From positions 1 to 63,254 of the forward strand of contig JAFUFC010000084.1 in the NCBI GenBank assembly GCA_017470095.1: a DNA stretch of 63,254 nt, read 5' to 3'. The DNA is from Clostridia bacterium. GTDB taxonomy: Bacteria; Bacillota; Clostridia; Christensenellales; Aristaeellaceae. Every line of letters starts with the position of its first letter. Position 1 is the first letter of the stretch. The notes below the pieces were generated by a model. The model was given only the letters and a program-made list of their open reading frames with translations, searched no databases and was not told the DNA's origin. The position numbers were made by a program, and so were the translations under genes. This document shows, in pieces, positions 1-10,701 of this stretch.

Positions 1-3000
1 GGCTGCTCACCACCATTGCCCGGGCCGACTCCACCAAGACCCAGACCCAGGGCCTGCTGGAAATTTACCGCCGGCAGAAGCCCGGCGAGCCGCCCACCGA
101 GGATGGCGCCAAGGCCCTGCTGCGCAGCCTGTTCTTTGATCCCAAGCGCTATGATTTGATGCGCGTGGGCCGGTATAAATTCAATAAAAAGCTGGGTCTG
201 TACAGCCGCATTGCCGGCCACGAGGCCGCGGAAGATGTGGTCAGCCCCATCTCCGGCGAAGTGATGGTCAAGAAGGGCGAAATCATCTCCCGGGATATGG
301 CCAGGAAGATCCAAAACGCCGGCGTGAACGTGGTATTTTTGCAGTGCGAAAACGTGGTGCACAAGGTGATCGGCAACAACTTTGCGGACGCTGCCGGCTT
401 CCTGCCCTTCAACCCCAAGGACGCGGGCATCCTGGAAATGGTGCACCTGCCCACCCTGCTGAGCCTGATGGAAGGCGTGGCGGAGGAGGACCTGTTCCGC
501 GTCGTTTCCGAGCATGTGCATGATCTGGTGCCCAAGCATATCATCATCGATGATATCGTGGCTTCCGTCAGCTACCTGCTGGGCCTGCCCTATGGCGTGG
601 GCACCACCGATGATATCGACCATCTGGGCAACCGCCGCCTGCGTTCTGTGGGCGAACTGCTGCAAAACCAGGTGCGCATCGGCTTAAGCCGTCTGGAGCG
701 CGTGGTGCGCGAGCGCATGGCCATTCAGGACGCCAATGATGTCAAGCCCGGCGAATTGATCAACATCCGCCCGGTATCCGCCGCCATCAAAGAATTTTTC
801 GGTTCTTCCCAGCTGAGCCAGTTCATGGACCAGCCCAACCCCCTGGCCGAGCTGACCCACAAGCGCCGCCTGAGCGCCCTGGGCCCTGGCGGTTTGAACC
901 GGGACCGGGCCGGCATGGAAGTGCGCGACGTGCACTACTCCCATTATGCCCGCATCTGCCCCATTGAAACGCCTGAAGGCCCCAACATCGGTTTGATCGG
1001 CTCCCTGGCCACTTACGCCCGCATCAACGAGTACGGCTTCATCGAAGCGCCTTACCGCTATGTGGATAAGGAAACGGGCAAAGTGACGGACCAGATCGTC
1101 TACATGACCGCCGATGAAGAGGATAATTACAAAGTTGGCCAGGCCAAGGAACCCTTGGATGCCGAAGGCCGGTTTGTGAACCAGCGCGTGGTGGTTCGCT
1201 GGCGGGATGAAACTATCGAAGTGCCCGCCAAGGAAGTCGATTATATCGATGTTTCCCCCAAGCAGGTGGTGTCCGTGGCCACGGCCATGATCCCCTTCCT
1301 GGAAAACGACGACGCCAACCGCGCCCTGATGGGCTCCAACATGCAGCGCCAGGCAGTGCCGCTGCTGGTGCCTGAAGCTCCCATCGTGGGCACCGGCATG
1401 GAATACAAGGCCGCCCATGACTCCGGCGTGGTGCTGCTGTCGAAGCACGCCGGTATCGTGGACAGTGTGGACGCTGACCAGATCGTGATCAAGGATGACC
1501 TGGGCGAAAAGCACTCCTATCGGCTGACCAAGTTTGCCCGGTCGAACCAGGGCACCTGCATCAACCAGCATCCCCGGGTTTCCTGGGGCCAGCGCATTGA
1601 AGTGGGCGATCTGCTGGCGGACGGCCCCTCCACCGAAAACGGTGAAATCGGCCTGGGCCGCAACATGCTCATCGGCTTCATGACCTGGGAAGGCTACAAC
1701 TACGAAGACGCCGTCCTGATCAGCGAACGGCTGGTGAAGGAAGATAAATACACTTCCATCCATATTGAAGAATACGAATCCGAAGCCCGGGAAACCAAGC
1801 TGGGTCCGGAAGAAATCACCCGGGATATTCCCAACGTGGGCGAGGACGCCATTAAGGACCTGGACGAGAACGGCATCATCCGCATTGGCGCGGAAGTGCG
1901 CTCCGGCGACATCTTGGTGGGTAAAGTGACCCCCAAGGGCGAAACTGAGCTGACTGCGGAAGAACGGCTTTTGCGGGCCATCTTCGGCGAAAAGGCCCGG
2001 GAAGTGCGCGATACTTCCCTGAAGGTGCCCCACGGCGAAGGCGGCATCATCGTGGACGTGAAGATTTTCACCCGGGAAAACAAGGATGAACTGTCCCCCG
2101 GCGTCAATGAAATGGTGCGCGTGTACATCGCCCAGAAGCGTAAGATCTCCGTGGGCGACAAGATGTCCGGCCGCCACGGCAACAAGGGCGTTGTGTCCCG
2201 CATTTTGCGGGAAGAGGATATGCCCTTCCTGCCCGACGGCACTCCGCTGGATATCGTTTTGAACCCCCTGGGCGTGCCTTCCCGTATGAACATTGGTCAG
2301 GTGCTGGAAGTGCACTTGGGCATCGCCGCCCGGACCTTGGGCTGGCATATCGCTACCCCCGTGTTTGACGGCGCTACCAAGGAAGACATTGAAGAATGTC
2401 TGGTGAAGGCCGGTTTGCGGCCCGACGGCAAGACCATCCTCTATGATGGCCGTACCGGCGACGCCTTTGAAAACCCCGTCACCGTGGGCATCATGTACTT
2501 CTTAAAGCTGCACCATTTGGTGGACGATAAGATGCATGCCCGCTCCACCGGCCCCTACTCCCTGGTTACTCAGCAGCCTCTGGGCGGCAAGGCCCAGTTT
2601 GGCGGCCAGCGCTTTGGTGAAATGGAAGTGTGGGCCCTGGAAGCCTACGGCGCCGCCAACACGCTGCAGGAGATCCTGACCGTGAAATCCGACGACGTGG
2701 TGGGCCGCGTCAAGACCTACGAAGCCATCGTGAAGGGCCAAAACATCCCCACCCCCGGGGTGCCTGAATCCTTCAAGGTGCTCATTAAGGAATTGCAGGC
2801 CCTGGCGCTGGATATCCGGGTGCTGAATGAAGCGCATCAGGAAATTGAGATCCGCGAACTGGAAGACGATGACGACGATATGAACGATTCGCTGCCTGCC
2901 GGCCGCGAACCCCTGCCCGAGGATGATTTCAACGCCAATACCGACGTTGCGTTGCCGGAAGGCGATGAAATCGACCTGGACGATGATATCAGCCTGGATG

Positions 3001-3071
3001 ACGATTTCGCCGATTTTGAGGTGGACGACGTGCTGGATGATATCAAGCTGGACGACGACGATATCGAATAA
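1..3071 (+). CDS. rpoB: RNA polymerase beta subunit, 5'-truncated by window edge
   Basis: Catalytic beta subunit of RNA polymerase. The frame is open from base 3, so the N-terminus lies outside the window; 1022 residues are visible. The rifampicin region is present with wild-type-looking residues ([23 protein letters not shown]), followed by [14 protein letters not shown] and the MSGRHGNKG and [23 protein letters not shown] landmarks. After the normal beta C-terminus (IEIRELEDD) there is an extra tail of roughly 70 residues made largely of Asp and Glu, which is longer and more acidic than in Bacillus RpoB. rpoC follows after 35 bases and is surely cotranscribed. The assignment is certain; the role of the acidic tail is unknown. 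Confidence 0.98.
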   Translation, partial: LLTTIARADSTKTQTQGLLEIYRRQKPGEPPTEDGAKALLRSLFFDPKRYDLMRVGRYKFNKKLGLYSRIAGHEAAEDVVSPISGEVMVKKGEIISRDMARKIQNAGVNVVFLQCENVVHKVIGNNFADAAGFLPFNPKDAGILEMVHLPTLLSLMEGVAEEDLFRVVSEHVHDLVPKHIIIDDIVASVSYLLGLPYGVGTTDDIDHLGNRRLRSVGELLQNQVRIGLSRLERVVRERMAIQDANDVKPGELINIRPVSAAIKEFFGSSQLSQFMDQPNPLAELTHKRRLSALGPGGLNRDRAGMEVRDVHYSHYARICPIETPEGPNIGLIGSLATYARINEYGFIEAPYRYVDKETGKVTDQIVYMTADEEDNYKVGQAKEPLDAEGRFVNQRVVVRWRDETIEVPAKEVDYIDVSPKQVVSVATAMIPFLENDDANRALMGSNMQRQAVPLLVPEAPIVGTGMEYKAAHDSGVVLLSKHAGIVDSVDADQIVIKDDLGEKHSYRLTKFARSNQGTCINQHPRVSWGQRIEVGDLLADGPSTENGEIGLGRNMLIGFMTWEGYNYEDAVLISERLVKEDKYTSIHIEEYESEARETKLGPEEITRDIPNVGEDAIKDLDENGIIRIGAEVRSGDILVGKVTPKGETELTAEERLLRAIFGEKAREVRDTSLKVPHGEGGIIVDVKIFTRENKDELSPGVNEMVRVYIAQKRKISVGDKMSGRHGNKGVVSRILREEDMPFLPDGTPLDIVLNPLGVPSRMNIGQVLEVHLGIAARTLGWHIATPVFDGATKEDIEECLVKAGLRPDGKTILYDGRTGDAFENPVTVGIMYFLKLHHLVDDKMHARSTGPYSLVTQQPLGGKAQFGGQRFGEMEVWALEAYGAANTLQEILTVKSDDVVGRVKTYEAIVKGQNIPTPGVPESFKVLIKELQALALDIRVLNEAHQEIEIRELEDDDDDMNDSLPAGREPLPEDDFNANTDVALPEGDEIDLDDDISLDDDFADFEVDDVLDDIKLDDDDIE

Positions 3072-3106
3072 CCTGTATCGGCCAAAGCGGAGGGAGAAAA
3101 ACATTC

Positions 3107-6100
3107 ATGTTTGAACAAACGAATATCGATTCCATCCAGATCGGCATGGCGTCCTCGGAGCAAATTCTGGCCTGGTCCTACGGCGAGGTGAGCAAGCCCG
3201 AGACCATCAATTACCGCACCCTGAAGCCGGAGCGGGACGGTTTGTACTGCGAGCGCATCTTTGGGCCGCAGAAGGACTGGGAATGCTCCTGCGGAAAATA
3301 TAAGCGCGTCAAATTCAAGGACAAGGAAAAGGTCTGCGATAAGTGCGGCGTGCAGATTACCCGGGCCAAAGTGCGCCGGGAGCGCATGGGCCATATCCAA
3401 TTGGCCGCGCCCGTCAGCCATATCTGGTATTTTAAGGGCATTCCTTCCCGGATGGGCATGCTGCTGGATGTGAGCCCCCGGGCGCTGGAAAAAGTGCTGT
3501 ATTTCGCTTCCTATATCGTGCTGGATCCCGGTAACGAGGCCGCCACGAAGGTGAGCCGGAATGAGCTGGTGTCTGATTCGAAATACCGCTCCATCATGGC
3601 CATGCCCGAGGAGGAGCGCGGCTCCTTCAAGGCCGGCATTGGCGCCGAAGCGGTGAAGGAAATGCTGCTGGCGCTGGACCTGGACGCCCTGAGCGTTAGC
3701 CTGAAAAAAGAAATTGCCGATCTGATCGAAAAAGAAAGAGATCGGGAAGTGGAAGGCCAAAAGCGCACCCACGCCATCAAGCGGCTGGAAGTGGTGGAGG
3801 CTTTCCGCCTGAGCAAAAACCGCCCTGAATGGATGATCATGGACGTGATCCCCGTCATTCCCCCGGATCTGCGCCCCATGGTGCAATTGGACGGCGGCCG
3901 GTTTGCTACTTCGGACCTGAACGATCTGTACCGCCGCGTGATCAACCGCAACAACCGCCTGAAGCGGATGCTGGAACTGGGCACCCCCGATATCATCGTG
4001 CGCAATGAAAAGCGCATGTTGCAGGAAGCCGTGGACGCTCTGATTGACAACGGCCGCCGCGGCCGCCCCGTCACCGGCCCCGGCAACCGGCCCCTCAAAT
4101 CCCTGAGCGATTTGCTCCGGGGCAAGCAGGGCCGCTTCCGTCAGAACCTGCTGGGCAAGCGCGTGGACTATTCCGGCCGTTCCGTTATTGTGGTCGGCCC
4201 CGAACTGAAATTGTATCAGTGCGGTTTGCCCAAGGATATGGCGCTGGAATTGTTCAAGCCCTTTGTGATGGAAAAGCTGGTTTCCCAGAAACTGGCTCAT
4301 AACGTCAAATCCGCCAAGCGCATGGTGGAAAAGGTGAAGCCCGAGGTGTGGGATATCCTGGAAGGCGTGATCAAGGAACATCCGGTGCTCCTGAACCGTG
4401 CCCCCACGCTGCACCGCCTGGGCATCCAGGCCTTCGAGCCCATCCTGGTGGAAGGCAAGGCCATCCGGCTGCATCCCCTGGCCTGCACCGCCTATAACGC
4501 TGACTTTGACGGCGACCAGATGGCTGTGCACGTGCCCCTGTCGATGGAAGCCCAGGCTGAGGCCCGGTACCTGATGCTGTGCGCCAACAACATCATGAAG
4601 CCCCAGGACGGCATGCCCGTTATCAGCCCCACCCAGGACATGATCATCGGCTGCCACTACCTGACCATCATGCGGGAGGACTCCCAGGGCGCGGGCCGCG
4701 TCTTCGCCTCTCCCGATGAAGCCATGATGGCTTACCAGTGCAAGCAGATCGCCCTGCAGGCGCCTATCAAGGTGCGCATTGAGCGCGCGTTTGAGGGCGT
4801 CACCGAACGCCGGGTGATCGATACCACCCTGGGCCGGCTGATCTTCAACGAAGTGATTCCGCAGGATCTGGGTTTCCAGCCCCGGACCAGCTTGGACGAT
4901 ATGTTCGCCCTGGAAATCGACCATGACGTGGTTAAGAAGGACTTTGGCAAGATCATTGAGCGCTGCTTCCGTGTCCACGGCGAAAGCCAGACCGCGGCCA
5001 TGCTGGACGCTATCAAGAATTTGGGCTACAAGTATTCCACCCGCGGCGCCATCACGGTGTCCGTCGGCGATATCATCGTGCCTGCCGAAAAGCAGACATG
5101 GCTCAAGGAAACTGACGATCTGGTGGCATCCATTAACCGCAAGTACCGCCGCGGCGCTATGAGCGAGGATGAACGCTATCGCATGGTCATCGCCGCCTGG
5201 CAGAACACTACCAACCGGCTGAAGAACCGCGTGATGGAAGTGCTGCCCCCCTACAACCCCATCAGCATGATGGTTGGCTCCGGCGCCCGCGGCAGCGCGG
5301 GCCAGGTATCCCAGTTGGCCGGCATGCGCGGCCTGATGGCTTCTCCTTCCGGTCGTGCCATCGAAGTGCCCATCCGCGCCAACTTCCGCGAAGGCTTGAA
5401 CGTGCTGGAGTTCTTCATGTCTTCCCACGGTAGCCGCAAATCCCTGTCCGATACCGCTTTGCGTACCGCTGACTCTGGTTACCTGACCCGCCGTCTGGTG
5501 GACGTGGCCCAGGAGGTCATCGTCCGGGAGATCGACTGCTTCGAGAGCCGGGGCGAAAAGGTGCGCGGCATCACCGTACAGCCCATCGGCGAAATCGAGG
5601 GCATTGATGACCGCACCCGGGGCCGCTACGCCGCCGAGGATGTGTATCATCCCATCACTGGTGAACTGCTGGTGCACGTCAATGAACTGATCGACTTTGA
5701 CAAGGCCCAGCAGATCAAGAAAGCTGGCATCACCAAGATGAATGTGCGCAGCGTGCTCTCCTGCCACTGCGAACAGGGCGTGTGCGCCCGCTGCTACGGC
5801 ATGAACCTGGCCCATGGCGGCAACGTCGATATCGGCGAAGCCGTGGGCATCATCGCCGCCCAGTCCATCGGTGAGCCCGGCACTCAGCTGACCATGCGTA
5901 CCTTCCACTCCGGCGGCGTTGCTTCCGACCCCGAAGATATCACCCAGGGTCTTCCCCGCGTGGAAGAGCTGTTTGAGGCCCGCAAGCCCAAGCGTGACGC
6001 TACCCTGGCCGAAATCGACGGTAAGGTGACCATCGCCGAGAACAAGAAGAAGCAGGAAATCATCGTTACCAGTGAAACCGACGCCAGCGTGAAAAAGGTT

Positions 6101-6667
6101 TACCAGATTCACTACGGTGCGCGGCTGAAGGTGCACGATGGCGATGTGGTGGCTGCCGGCGACGAATTAATCGAAGGTTCCATCAATCCCCACGATCTGC
6201 TGCGTATCGTAGGCGTCCGCGCCGTGCAGGAATACCTGCTCAAAGAAGTGCTGTCTGCCTACTATTCCTCCGGTATCAAGATCGCTGATAAGCATATCGA
6301 GGTCATCGTGCGTCAGATGCTGCGCAAGGTGCGCGTGGAAGACGCGGGCGATACCGAGCTGCTGCCCGGCGGACTGGTGGATATGTTCGAATTCGACCAG
6401 GCCAACAAAAAGACCATCGAGGAAGGCGGCCGGCCCGCCATCGCCAAGCGCATTCTGCTGGGCATCACGAAGGCTTCTCTGGCCACCGATTCCTTCCTTT
6501 CCGCCGCGTCCTTCCAGGAAACCACCCGTGTGCTCACCGAAGCCGCTATCAAGGGCAAGGTGGACCCGCTGCTGGGCCGGAAAGAAAACGTCATTATCGG
6601 CAAGCTGATTCCCGCCGGTACCGGCCTGAAGCGCTACAAGAATATCGAGCTCCAGGAAACCTACTGA
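3107..6667 (+). CDS. rpoC: RNA polymerase beta' subunit
   Basis: Beta' subunit, 1186 residues, a normal length for Firmicutes. The N-terminal zinc site is visible (CSCGKYKR then CDKCG, residues about 60-80). The catalytic Mg-binding [12 protein letters not shown] lies near residue 465, and the second zinc cluster ([13 protein letters not shown]) near 885, followed by [21 protein letters not shown]. The ATG is preceded by GGAGGG at good spacing. It ends about 30 bases before a strong hairpin terminator, closing the rpoBC transcript. Confidence 0.98.
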   Translation: MFEQTNIDSIQIGMASSEQILAWSYGEVSKPETINYRTLKPERDGLYCERIFGPQKDWECSCGKYKRVKFKDKEKVCDKCGVQITRAKVRRERMGHIQLAAPVSHIWYFKGIPSRMGMLLDVSPRALEKVLYFASYIVLDPGNEAATKVSRNELVSDSKYRSIMAMPEEERGSFKAGIGAEAVKEMLLALDLDALSVSLKKEIADLIEKERDREVEGQKRTHAIKRLEVVEAFRLSKNRPEWMIMDVIPVIPPDLRPMVQLDGGRFATSDLNDLYRRVINRNNRLKRMLELGTPDIIVRNEKRMLQEAVDALIDNGRRGRPVTGPGNRPLKSLSDLLRGKQGRFRQNLLGKRVDYSGRSVIVVGPELKLYQCGLPKDMALELFKPFVMEKLVSQKLAHNVKSAKRMVEKVKPEVWDILEGVIKEHPVLLNRAPTLHRLGIQAFEPILVEGKAIRLHPLACTAYNADFDGDQMAVHVPLSMEAQAEARYLMLCANNIMKPQDGMPVISPTQDMIIGCHYLTIMREDSQGAGRVFASPDEAMMAYQCKQIALQAPIKVRIERAFEGVTERRVIDTTLGRLIFNEVIPQDLGFQPRTSLDDMFALEIDHDVVKKDFGKIIERCFRVHGESQTAAMLDAIKNLGYKYSTRGAITVSVGDIIVPAEKQTWLKETDDLVASINRKYRRGAMSEDERYRMVIAAWQNTTNRLKNRVMEVLPPYNPISMMVGSGARGSAGQVSQLAGMRGLMASPSGRAIEVPIRANFREGLNVLEFFMSSHGSRKSLSDTALRTADSGYLTRRLVDVAQEVIVREIDCFESRGEKVRGITVQPIGEIEGIDDRTRGRYAAEDVYHPITGELLVHVNELIDFDKAQQIKKAGITKMNVRSVLSCHCEQGVCARCYGMNLAHGGNVDIGEAVGIIAAQSIGEPGTQLTMRTFHSGGVASDPEDITQGLPRVEELFEARKPKRDATLAEIDGKVTIAENKKKQEIIVTSETDASVKKVYQIHYGARLKVHDGDVVAAGDELIEGSINPHDLLRIVGVRAVQEYLLKEVLSAYYSSGIKIADKHIEVIVRQMLRKVRVEDAGDTELLPGGLVDMFEFDQANKKTIEEGGRPAIAKRILLGITKASLATDSFLSAASFQETTRVLTEAAIKGKVDPLLGRKENVIIGKLIPAGTGLKRYKNIELQETY

Positions 6668-6699
6668 TGCTTGCGGACAGCTGTCCGTGCTCTACAAAA

Positions 6700-6736
6700 G
6701 AAAGACCATGTCGGGCAAACCCGGCATGGTCTTTTG
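6700..6736 (+). terminator. rpoBC terminator
   Basis: Near-perfect inverted repeat: AAAGACCATG plus TCGGG pairs with CCCGG plus CATGGTCTTT around a CAAA loop, with one G-T wobble, ending in a short T-run. It lies 33 bases after the rpoC stop. Confidence 0.75.
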
Positions 6737-6800
6737 CGTTGGAAAAAGAAGCCCAGGGGCTTTCGCGGCTCCTGGGTACAATTTGGCATGGGCACACAGC

Positions 6801-6824
6801 GGGCGGATGATATCTGCCCCTACA
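6801..6824. repeat. GGGCGGATGATATC dispersed element, copy 1
   Basis: Short palindromic element of the form GGGCGGAT-GAT-ATCTGCCC followed by CTACAC. The same core recurs at 12833-12855 and 37380-37402, always between genes. This copy has one base change in the right arm. The rest of 6825-6955 holds no gene; its only feature is a 12-bp AT-rich hairpin at 6915-6941. Confidence 0.7.
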
Positions 6825-6914
6825 CGGTATGGAAGTGGCATTTGGCTTGTTGATTTTTTGCAGCTTGCTTTACCCAAGCTTCTTTTCATGCGCCAACCCC
6901 AAGCGGTTTCTTTG

Positions 6915-6941
6915 GTTCTTTCTTTGACGCAAAGAAAGAAC
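6915..6941. other. intergenic hairpin (possible weak terminator)
   Basis: GTTCTTTCTTTG and CAAAGAAAGAAC pair perfectly (12 bp) around ACG just past the stop of the minus-strand RseC-like gene. There is no clear T-run on either side, so terminator activity is uncertain. Confidence 0.4.
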
Positions 6942-6955
6942 AGAGTCCTCTCTTC

Positions 6956-7357
6956 TCACTTATTCCCGTCTTCCCGTACGGCCAGGATCTTGGGTTGCCA
7001 GATATCCTGGGTGCGCATCCGCTTGTCGATCAGGCGCAGCACGAACCAGCTCAGCCCCATGCACAGAATGCCTGTCACGGCGGCCAGGGCCTCCTGGGAG
7101 AAAAGGGCCATGCCCAGGGCGATGCCAGCCAGCAGCATGATCAGGGGAATCACGTAGGCCAGCACGGAAGCTTTGAGCACCTGTTTTTCAGGCATGTCCA
7201 CATCCACCCAGCTGCCGATGGGGGCAACGCCGGGGATGGTGACCAGGGATTCATGCACTTCGCCGCAGGCCTTGCAATGGGCGCAGGCTTCGGGCCGTTC
7301 AAAACAAACCTCCAATAAACCGTTGGCGGCGGAAACCACCTTGCCAGTACGCATCAT
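6956..7357 (-). CDS. RseC/MucC-like positive regulator-type membrane protein
   Basis: 133-residue protein. Its N-terminal half is a beta-rich domain with a Cys cluster (CAHCKACG). Two hydrophobic segments (about residues 68-90 and 95-112) are followed by a short charged cytoplasmic tail. This is the layout of the SoxR-reducing/RseC family, which in clostridia often accompanies RnfABCDGE. Here no rnf genes are visible; the neighbours are rpoC and spoIIIAH. The start is the MMRTGKVV methionine because GGAGG sits 8-10 bases before it; the frame extends 29 codons further upstream without a ribosome site. It may insulate or relay a redox signal, but that is family inference. Confidence 0.75.
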   Translation of the reverse strand: MMRTGKVVSAANGLLEVCFERPEACAHCKACGEVHESLVTIPGVAPIGSWVDVDMPEKQVLKASVLAYVIPLIMLLAGIALGMALFSQEALAAVTGILCMGLSWFVLRLIDKRMRTQDIWQPKILAVREDGNK

Positions 7358-7465
7358 AAGCGCGTCCTCCTTTTTTACAGCACGATTGATGCTTGAAACG
7401 ATCTTGTGGGATGCACCGGCGAACAGCGCCGGTTGCTTCGCCATTATAACATAAATCGCACTGAT

Positions 7466-7948
7466 TTAATAGGCGGAAACGCGAATATTTTCGGCAGGAA
7501 TGGCAGCAATTTCCTGGGCCAGCGCAACGATCAGGGCGGCGTCCGCTTCCTGTAGGCTGCGGCCGGACAGCACGGTCACGCTGCTGCCGCGGCATACGCA
7601 CAGGGCGTCCTCATATCCCCGGGCGATGAGGACCGCTTCCAGGGCCAGTTCCGTTTCGCTGTCAGCGGTCATTTGCCGCAATTGCTCCTCTGAAAGCGCA
7701 CGAAGCTCTGGAGTGGTTTGTTCGCTGGCAGCCAGGGCCAGCAGGGCGGCTTGCTCCTGCTGCCGCTCGGTTTCCCGGTGCTGGCGGTAAGCGTCGATGG
7801 GCCGGGCAGTGGGCAGGGCCGTGACGGCAGTGATAGGCGGCAGGGCGGATGCTGTTTCTTCCCGGGCGCCGTCGGCCCGGAAGAGGGTCAAGGTCAGGGC
7901 CGCTGCCACGGTGAGCAGCATCAGCGCGTTCAAAATTCGGTCTTTCAT
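7466..7948 (-). CDS. spoIIIAH: stage III sporulation protein AH
   Basis: 160 residues. An N-terminal membrane anchor (residues about 5-22) is followed by a coiled, Gln/Glu-rich linker and a C-terminal YscJ/FliF-like ring-forming domain. In Bacillus this domain projects into the intermembrane space and binds forespore SpoIIQ to build the feeding-tube channel. It is shorter than the Bacillus protein (about 218), mostly in the linker. Start ATG with GGAGGAG upstream, overlapping the spoIIIAG stop by four bases. It is the last gene of the operon. Confidence 0.88.
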   Translation of the reverse strand: MKDRILNALMLLTVAAALTLTLFRADGAREETASALPPITAVTALPTARPIDAYRQHRETERQQEQAALLALAASEQTTPELRALSEEQLRQMTADSETELALEAVLIARGYEDALCVCRGSSVTVLSGRSLQEADAALIVALAQEIAAIPAENIRVSAY

Positions 7949-8322
7949 GGGCTCTCCTCCATGGGAAATACCTCCACCTGTTGGGCGCTTAGGCCCAGCA
8001 GCGTTTGGGCGGCCCGCTGCAATTGCAGCCGCACAGCGATATCCCCGGCACCCTGGGCCACTATCACCGCGCCCACCGGGGTCTTGCCGCCGCTGCCAGT
8101 GCCAAATGCTGCCGCCTCCTGGGCATAGTATACCGCCACCCGGGTCTGCCCGGCCCCGGCGATGCGGGACAGGGTTTGGCTGATACGGCTTTCTTCTTCG
8201 GTCATAGCGGTGGTCTGGCCGGGGCTTACACTCATCAGCAGCGCTGCCAGGGCGCAGCAAAGCACCGCCAACAGCCAGGGCCCCATTTTTAAGGCCTTGA
8301 TTTTGTCGAGCCACCGGGTCAT
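7945..8322 (-). CDS. spoIIIAG: stage III sporulation protein AG
   Basis: 125 residues. A short cytoplasmic N-terminus, one membrane segment (about residues 13-30) and a C-terminal ring-building domain (RVAVYYAQ... VGAVIVAQGAGD... LGLSAQQVEVFPME) typical of SpoIIIAG, whose 30-subunit ring lines the mother cell-forespore channel. It is much shorter than Bacillus SpoIIIAG (about 229), apparently lacking part of the linker and insert. ATGA overlaps with both neighbours indicate translational coupling. Confidence 0.88.
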   Translation of the reverse strand: MTRWLDKIKALKMGPWLLAVLCCALAALLMSVSPGQTTAMTEEESRISQTLSRIAGAGQTRVAVYYAQEAAAFGTGSGGKTPVGAVIVAQGAGDIAVRLQLQRAAQTLLGLSAQQVEVFPMEESP

Positions 8323-8486
8323 GGCAGCCTCCGCAGCAGCTGAAGAGCTGTTTTGAGCATGCACAGCAGTGTCAGCAGCCCGGCGCCCAGGTCGGCATAT
8401 TGTCGTCCATCGCCCTCCGGCAGGGCCAAATCGGTCACCAGCCGCATCAGGCATAGGCCCGTCAGGGTACGCAGAAATTCACTCAT
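8319..8486 (-). CDS. spoIIIAF: short stage III sporulation protein AF (membrane part only)
   Basis: 55 residues placed exactly where spoIIIAF belongs. The sequence has two hydrophobic stretches (LTGLCLMRLVTDLALP and YADLGAGLLTLLCMLKTAL), like the N-terminal membrane hairpin of SpoIIIAF. Bacillus SpoIIIAF is about 206 residues with a C-terminal ring domain, which is entirely missing here. Both ends have clean ATGA overlaps with spoIIIAE and spoIIIAG, so this is a compact gene rather than an obvious frameshift. Assignment rests on position and the membrane hairpin. Confidence 0.75.
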   Translation of the reverse strand: MSEFLRTLTGLCLMRLVTDLALPEGDGRQYADLGAGLLTLLCMLKTALQLLRRLP

Positions 8487-9622
8487 CGCAGCATCACCGT
8501 CAAATTGCCCACTACCAGCATCTGGGCCACCAGCAACAGGAACATGGCCCCCACGGACAGCTGGATGATGAACAAAAGCATCAATACATCGGCAAAATCC
8601 CGGATACAGGCGCTGACCCGGCTGTCGGACAAAGGCTCCAGCAGGGCGGCGCACGCCCGGTACAGGATCACGGCCGCCAGGGTTTGGATCAGCGGCACAG
8701 CGGCCAGGGACAAAAGCAGCAGCAGGCCCGTTAGGCCCAGGGCATTTTTGATCAGCAGCGACGCGCCCACCAGCGTGTCCATGGTGTCGGCAAACATGCC
8801 GCCCACCACCGGCACCAGGTTATCAATGGCGTATTTGGCGGTGCGCAGAGAAATGCCGTCCGCCGCCGCCGCGCCCAGGGATTGAAGGGTGGTTACGGAC
8901 ATGAACACCGTGAAGGCGATGCCCAGCGTCCATGCCGCGGCGGAACGGAGAAAGGATGCTAAGTGGCCGATGCGCATCTTTTCGGACAGGTGGTTCAATA
9001 TGGCGGTGACCCCGGCGGCCATCGACAGCGGCAGCGTGACCGAATGGACCAGCGCCGTCATGGTGCCGCAGGCGGCCACCACCGCGGGCTGAAAAAAAGC
9101 CGACGCCGCCGTGCCGCCTACCGCCGCCAGCAGCGTCAGCAGCAGGGGAAACAGGGATTGCATCAGGTCGGCCATATGGGAAACGGCCTGCCGGGCCAAG
9201 GCCATGTGTTCCCCCAGGTCTGCCGCCATGCAGCCCGAAAGCAGCAGAAAGCAGGCGGCGCTGACCGCTTCGCCCAGCGCGGCCCGGGCAAAGGCCGAAC
9301 GCATCTTTTGCAGCACGCCGCAGAAGATGGCGGGCACCAGCAGCCGGGTCAATCGCCACAAGCTGCTATGCAGGGTGCTGAGCAGCTGATGTGCCAGGGA
9401 ACGCAGCAGCGTGTCCCCATCGATGGCCGCTTCCCCCCGGGCCAGGCGCAGCAGGAGGTCCTGCAAGCTTTCTCCCTCCGGAAAGGCCCGGTCATAGGCT
9501 GCCTGCCAGTCGGCCAAGGGCAGGGTGGCCAGGGTATCTTCCAGGGCTTGATTCAGCTGTTCCCCCAGGGCGGGCAGGGGCAAAAGGAGCAGCAGCAGCG
9601 CCCAGACGAGCCATTTTTTCAT
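8483..9622 (-). CDS. spoIIIAE: stage III sporulation protein AE
   Basis: 379-residue polytopic membrane protein beginning with a signal-like segment (MKKWLVWALLLLLLPLPALG). A soluble stretch follows, then about seven hydrophobic helices with the conserved VPVVGGMFADTMDTLVG region. SpoIIIAE is an inner-membrane core part of the SpoIIIA-SpoIIQ complex in the mother cell. The true start overlaps the spoIIIAD stop (ATGA); the frame extends 141 codons upstream only as a shadow of spoIIIAD and spoIIIAC. Confidence 0.93.
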   Translation of the reverse strand: MKKWLVWALLLLLLPLPALGEQLNQALEDTLATLPLADWQAAYDRAFPEGESLQDLLLRLARGEAAIDGDTLLRSLAHQLLSTLHSSLWRLTRLLVPAIFCGVLQKMRSAFARAALGEAVSAACFLLLSGCMAADLGEHMALARQAVSHMADLMQSLFPLLLTLLAAVGGTAASAFFQPAVVAACGTMTALVHSVTLPLSMAAGVTAILNHLSEKMRIGHLASFLRSAAAWTLGIAFTVFMSVTTLQSLGAAAADGISLRTAKYAIDNLVPVVGGMFADTMDTLVGASLLIKNALGLTGLLLLLSLAAVPLIQTLAAVILYRACAALLEPLSDSRVSACIRDFADVLMLLFIIQLSVGAMFLLLVAQMLVVGNLTVMLR

Positions 9623-10008
9623 GGCGCCAAGGACAGGGCCAGCTGGCCAATTTCGCTGATCAGGGGCAGGGTTTGCAGCATGAGCAGCATTTTGCCGCAC
9701 AGGGCGGCCCGGGCGGCCAGGCCCTCCTCCCCGGCATCCTTGCAGGTTTGGACGGCGAATTCCGTCACATAGGCCATGCCGATCATTTTGATCAGCAGCT
9801 GCGCCGTGCCCTGGCCCACGCCTGCCTGCCGGGACAGGGCCGCGATAGCTTCCACCGCGGGCCGCAGCTGGGTGAGGGCGAAGAAAAACAGCATTACGCC
9901 TCCGGCCAGGGCCACGGCGGCCCCCGCCTGCCGGTGCAATGCCCGGAGGGTGAAGGCCGATCCTGCCGCCAGCACCGCAAAGAGCGCCACGCGCAGCGCG
10001 TCGTTCAT
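9619..10008 (-). CDS. spoIIIAD: stage III sporulation protein AD
   Basis: 129-residue membrane protein with about four hydrophobic helices, matching SpoIIIAD in length and in the C-terminal region (LIKMIGMAYVTEFAVQTCKDAGEE, where charged residues sit inside the membrane domain). Part of the mother-cell membrane assembly. ATGA-type overlaps join it to spoIIIAC and spoIIIAE. Confidence 0.92.
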   Translation of the reverse strand: MNDALRVALFAVLAAGSAFTLRALHRQAGAAVALAGGVMLFFFALTQLRPAVEAIAALSRQAGVGQGTAQLLIKMIGMAYVTEFAVQTCKDAGEEGLAARAALCGKMLLMLQTLPLISEIGQLALSLAP

Positions 10009-10202
10009 GTGAGATGGAACAGGGCCTGTACCTGACCCAGCACATCCCCGGCCAGGGATAGCACCATCAACAGCACCGTCAGGATGCCCGCCACCGTGGC
10101 CAGAGCGGCAATATCCTCTCGGCCCGCCCGGGTGAGCACTTGGCAGATCACGGTGACCAGCAAGCCGATACCGGCAATTTTCAGCAGCACATCGATTTGC
10201 AT
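10005..10202 (-). CDS. spoIIIAC: stage III sporulation protein AC
   Basis: 65 residues, two transmembrane helices separated by a short loop (TRAGREDIA). This matches the very small SpoIIIAC, which resembles one half of SpoIIIAD. It lies 10 bases after spoIIIAB and overlaps spoIIIAD by four bases. Confidence 0.92.
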   Translation of the reverse strand: MQIDVLLKIAGIGLLVTVICQVLTRAGREDIAALATVAGILTVLLMVLSLAGDVLGQVQALFHLT

Positions 10203-10212
10203 GGCAATTCTC

Positions 10213-10701
10213 CTAACACATGAGGATGAACAGCGCCGCCCCGCCCAGCCAGCCCAGGCGGGCGTACAGGCGGCCGTTGGTTTCCCGTTTTGCTCGGCTG
10301 GCCGCCGCGATGGCCGCCCATTGGCTTTGGGCGGTGTGCAGCGCCCGGAGCTGGGCGGCGGGGCTGGGAGTCCAGAGGGAACGGAGCAGGGTGGCCAATG
10401 TGTCCCGTTCCGAGGGGTCGAGCAAGTCTTCCCAGGGCAGGGCGGCCAGCCATTCTTCCGGGCCCAGAGCCGGACCGGCGCGCAGCATGTCCGCCGCCGT
10501 TTGCAAAAGCGGCAGCTGATGGTTTCCGCCTGTTTCCAGCACCTGCGGCAGGCTGTCCCCCCGGTCGAGGGCGTCCTCCATCCGTAGGAGCGCCGCCGAC
10601 CAGGCCTGGATCAGCCGGTCCTTTTCCGCCGTCCGGCGGGCAAACAAGCCCCCCAGAGCCACGCAGGCCCCGGCGGACATCAGGGCGAATCCTCCTTGCA
10701 T
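10213..10701 (-). CDS. spoIIIAB: stage III sporulation protein AB
   Basis: 162 residues with a hydrophobic helix at each end (residues about 5-20 and 147-161) and a helical bundle between them, the SpoIIIAB pattern. The family's middle domain resembles type II secretion GspF. Its start overlaps the end of spoIIIAA by 22 bases, so the ATPase and its presumed membrane partner are translationally linked. Confidence 0.88.
   Translation of the reverse strand: MQGGFALMSAGACVALGGLFARRTAEKDRLIQAWSAALLRMEDALDRGDSLPQVLETGGNHQLPLLQTAADMLRAGPALGPEEWLAALPWEDLLDPSERDTLATLLRSLWTPSPAAQLRALHTAQSQWAAIAAASRAKRETNGRLYARLGWLGGAALFILMC

Noticed and set aside
2837-6136. 1099-codon minus-strand ORF opposite rpoB/rpoC
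   Set aside because: His/Gly/Ala-rich translation with no domains; it is an antisense shadow of rpoC caused by high GC and codon bias.
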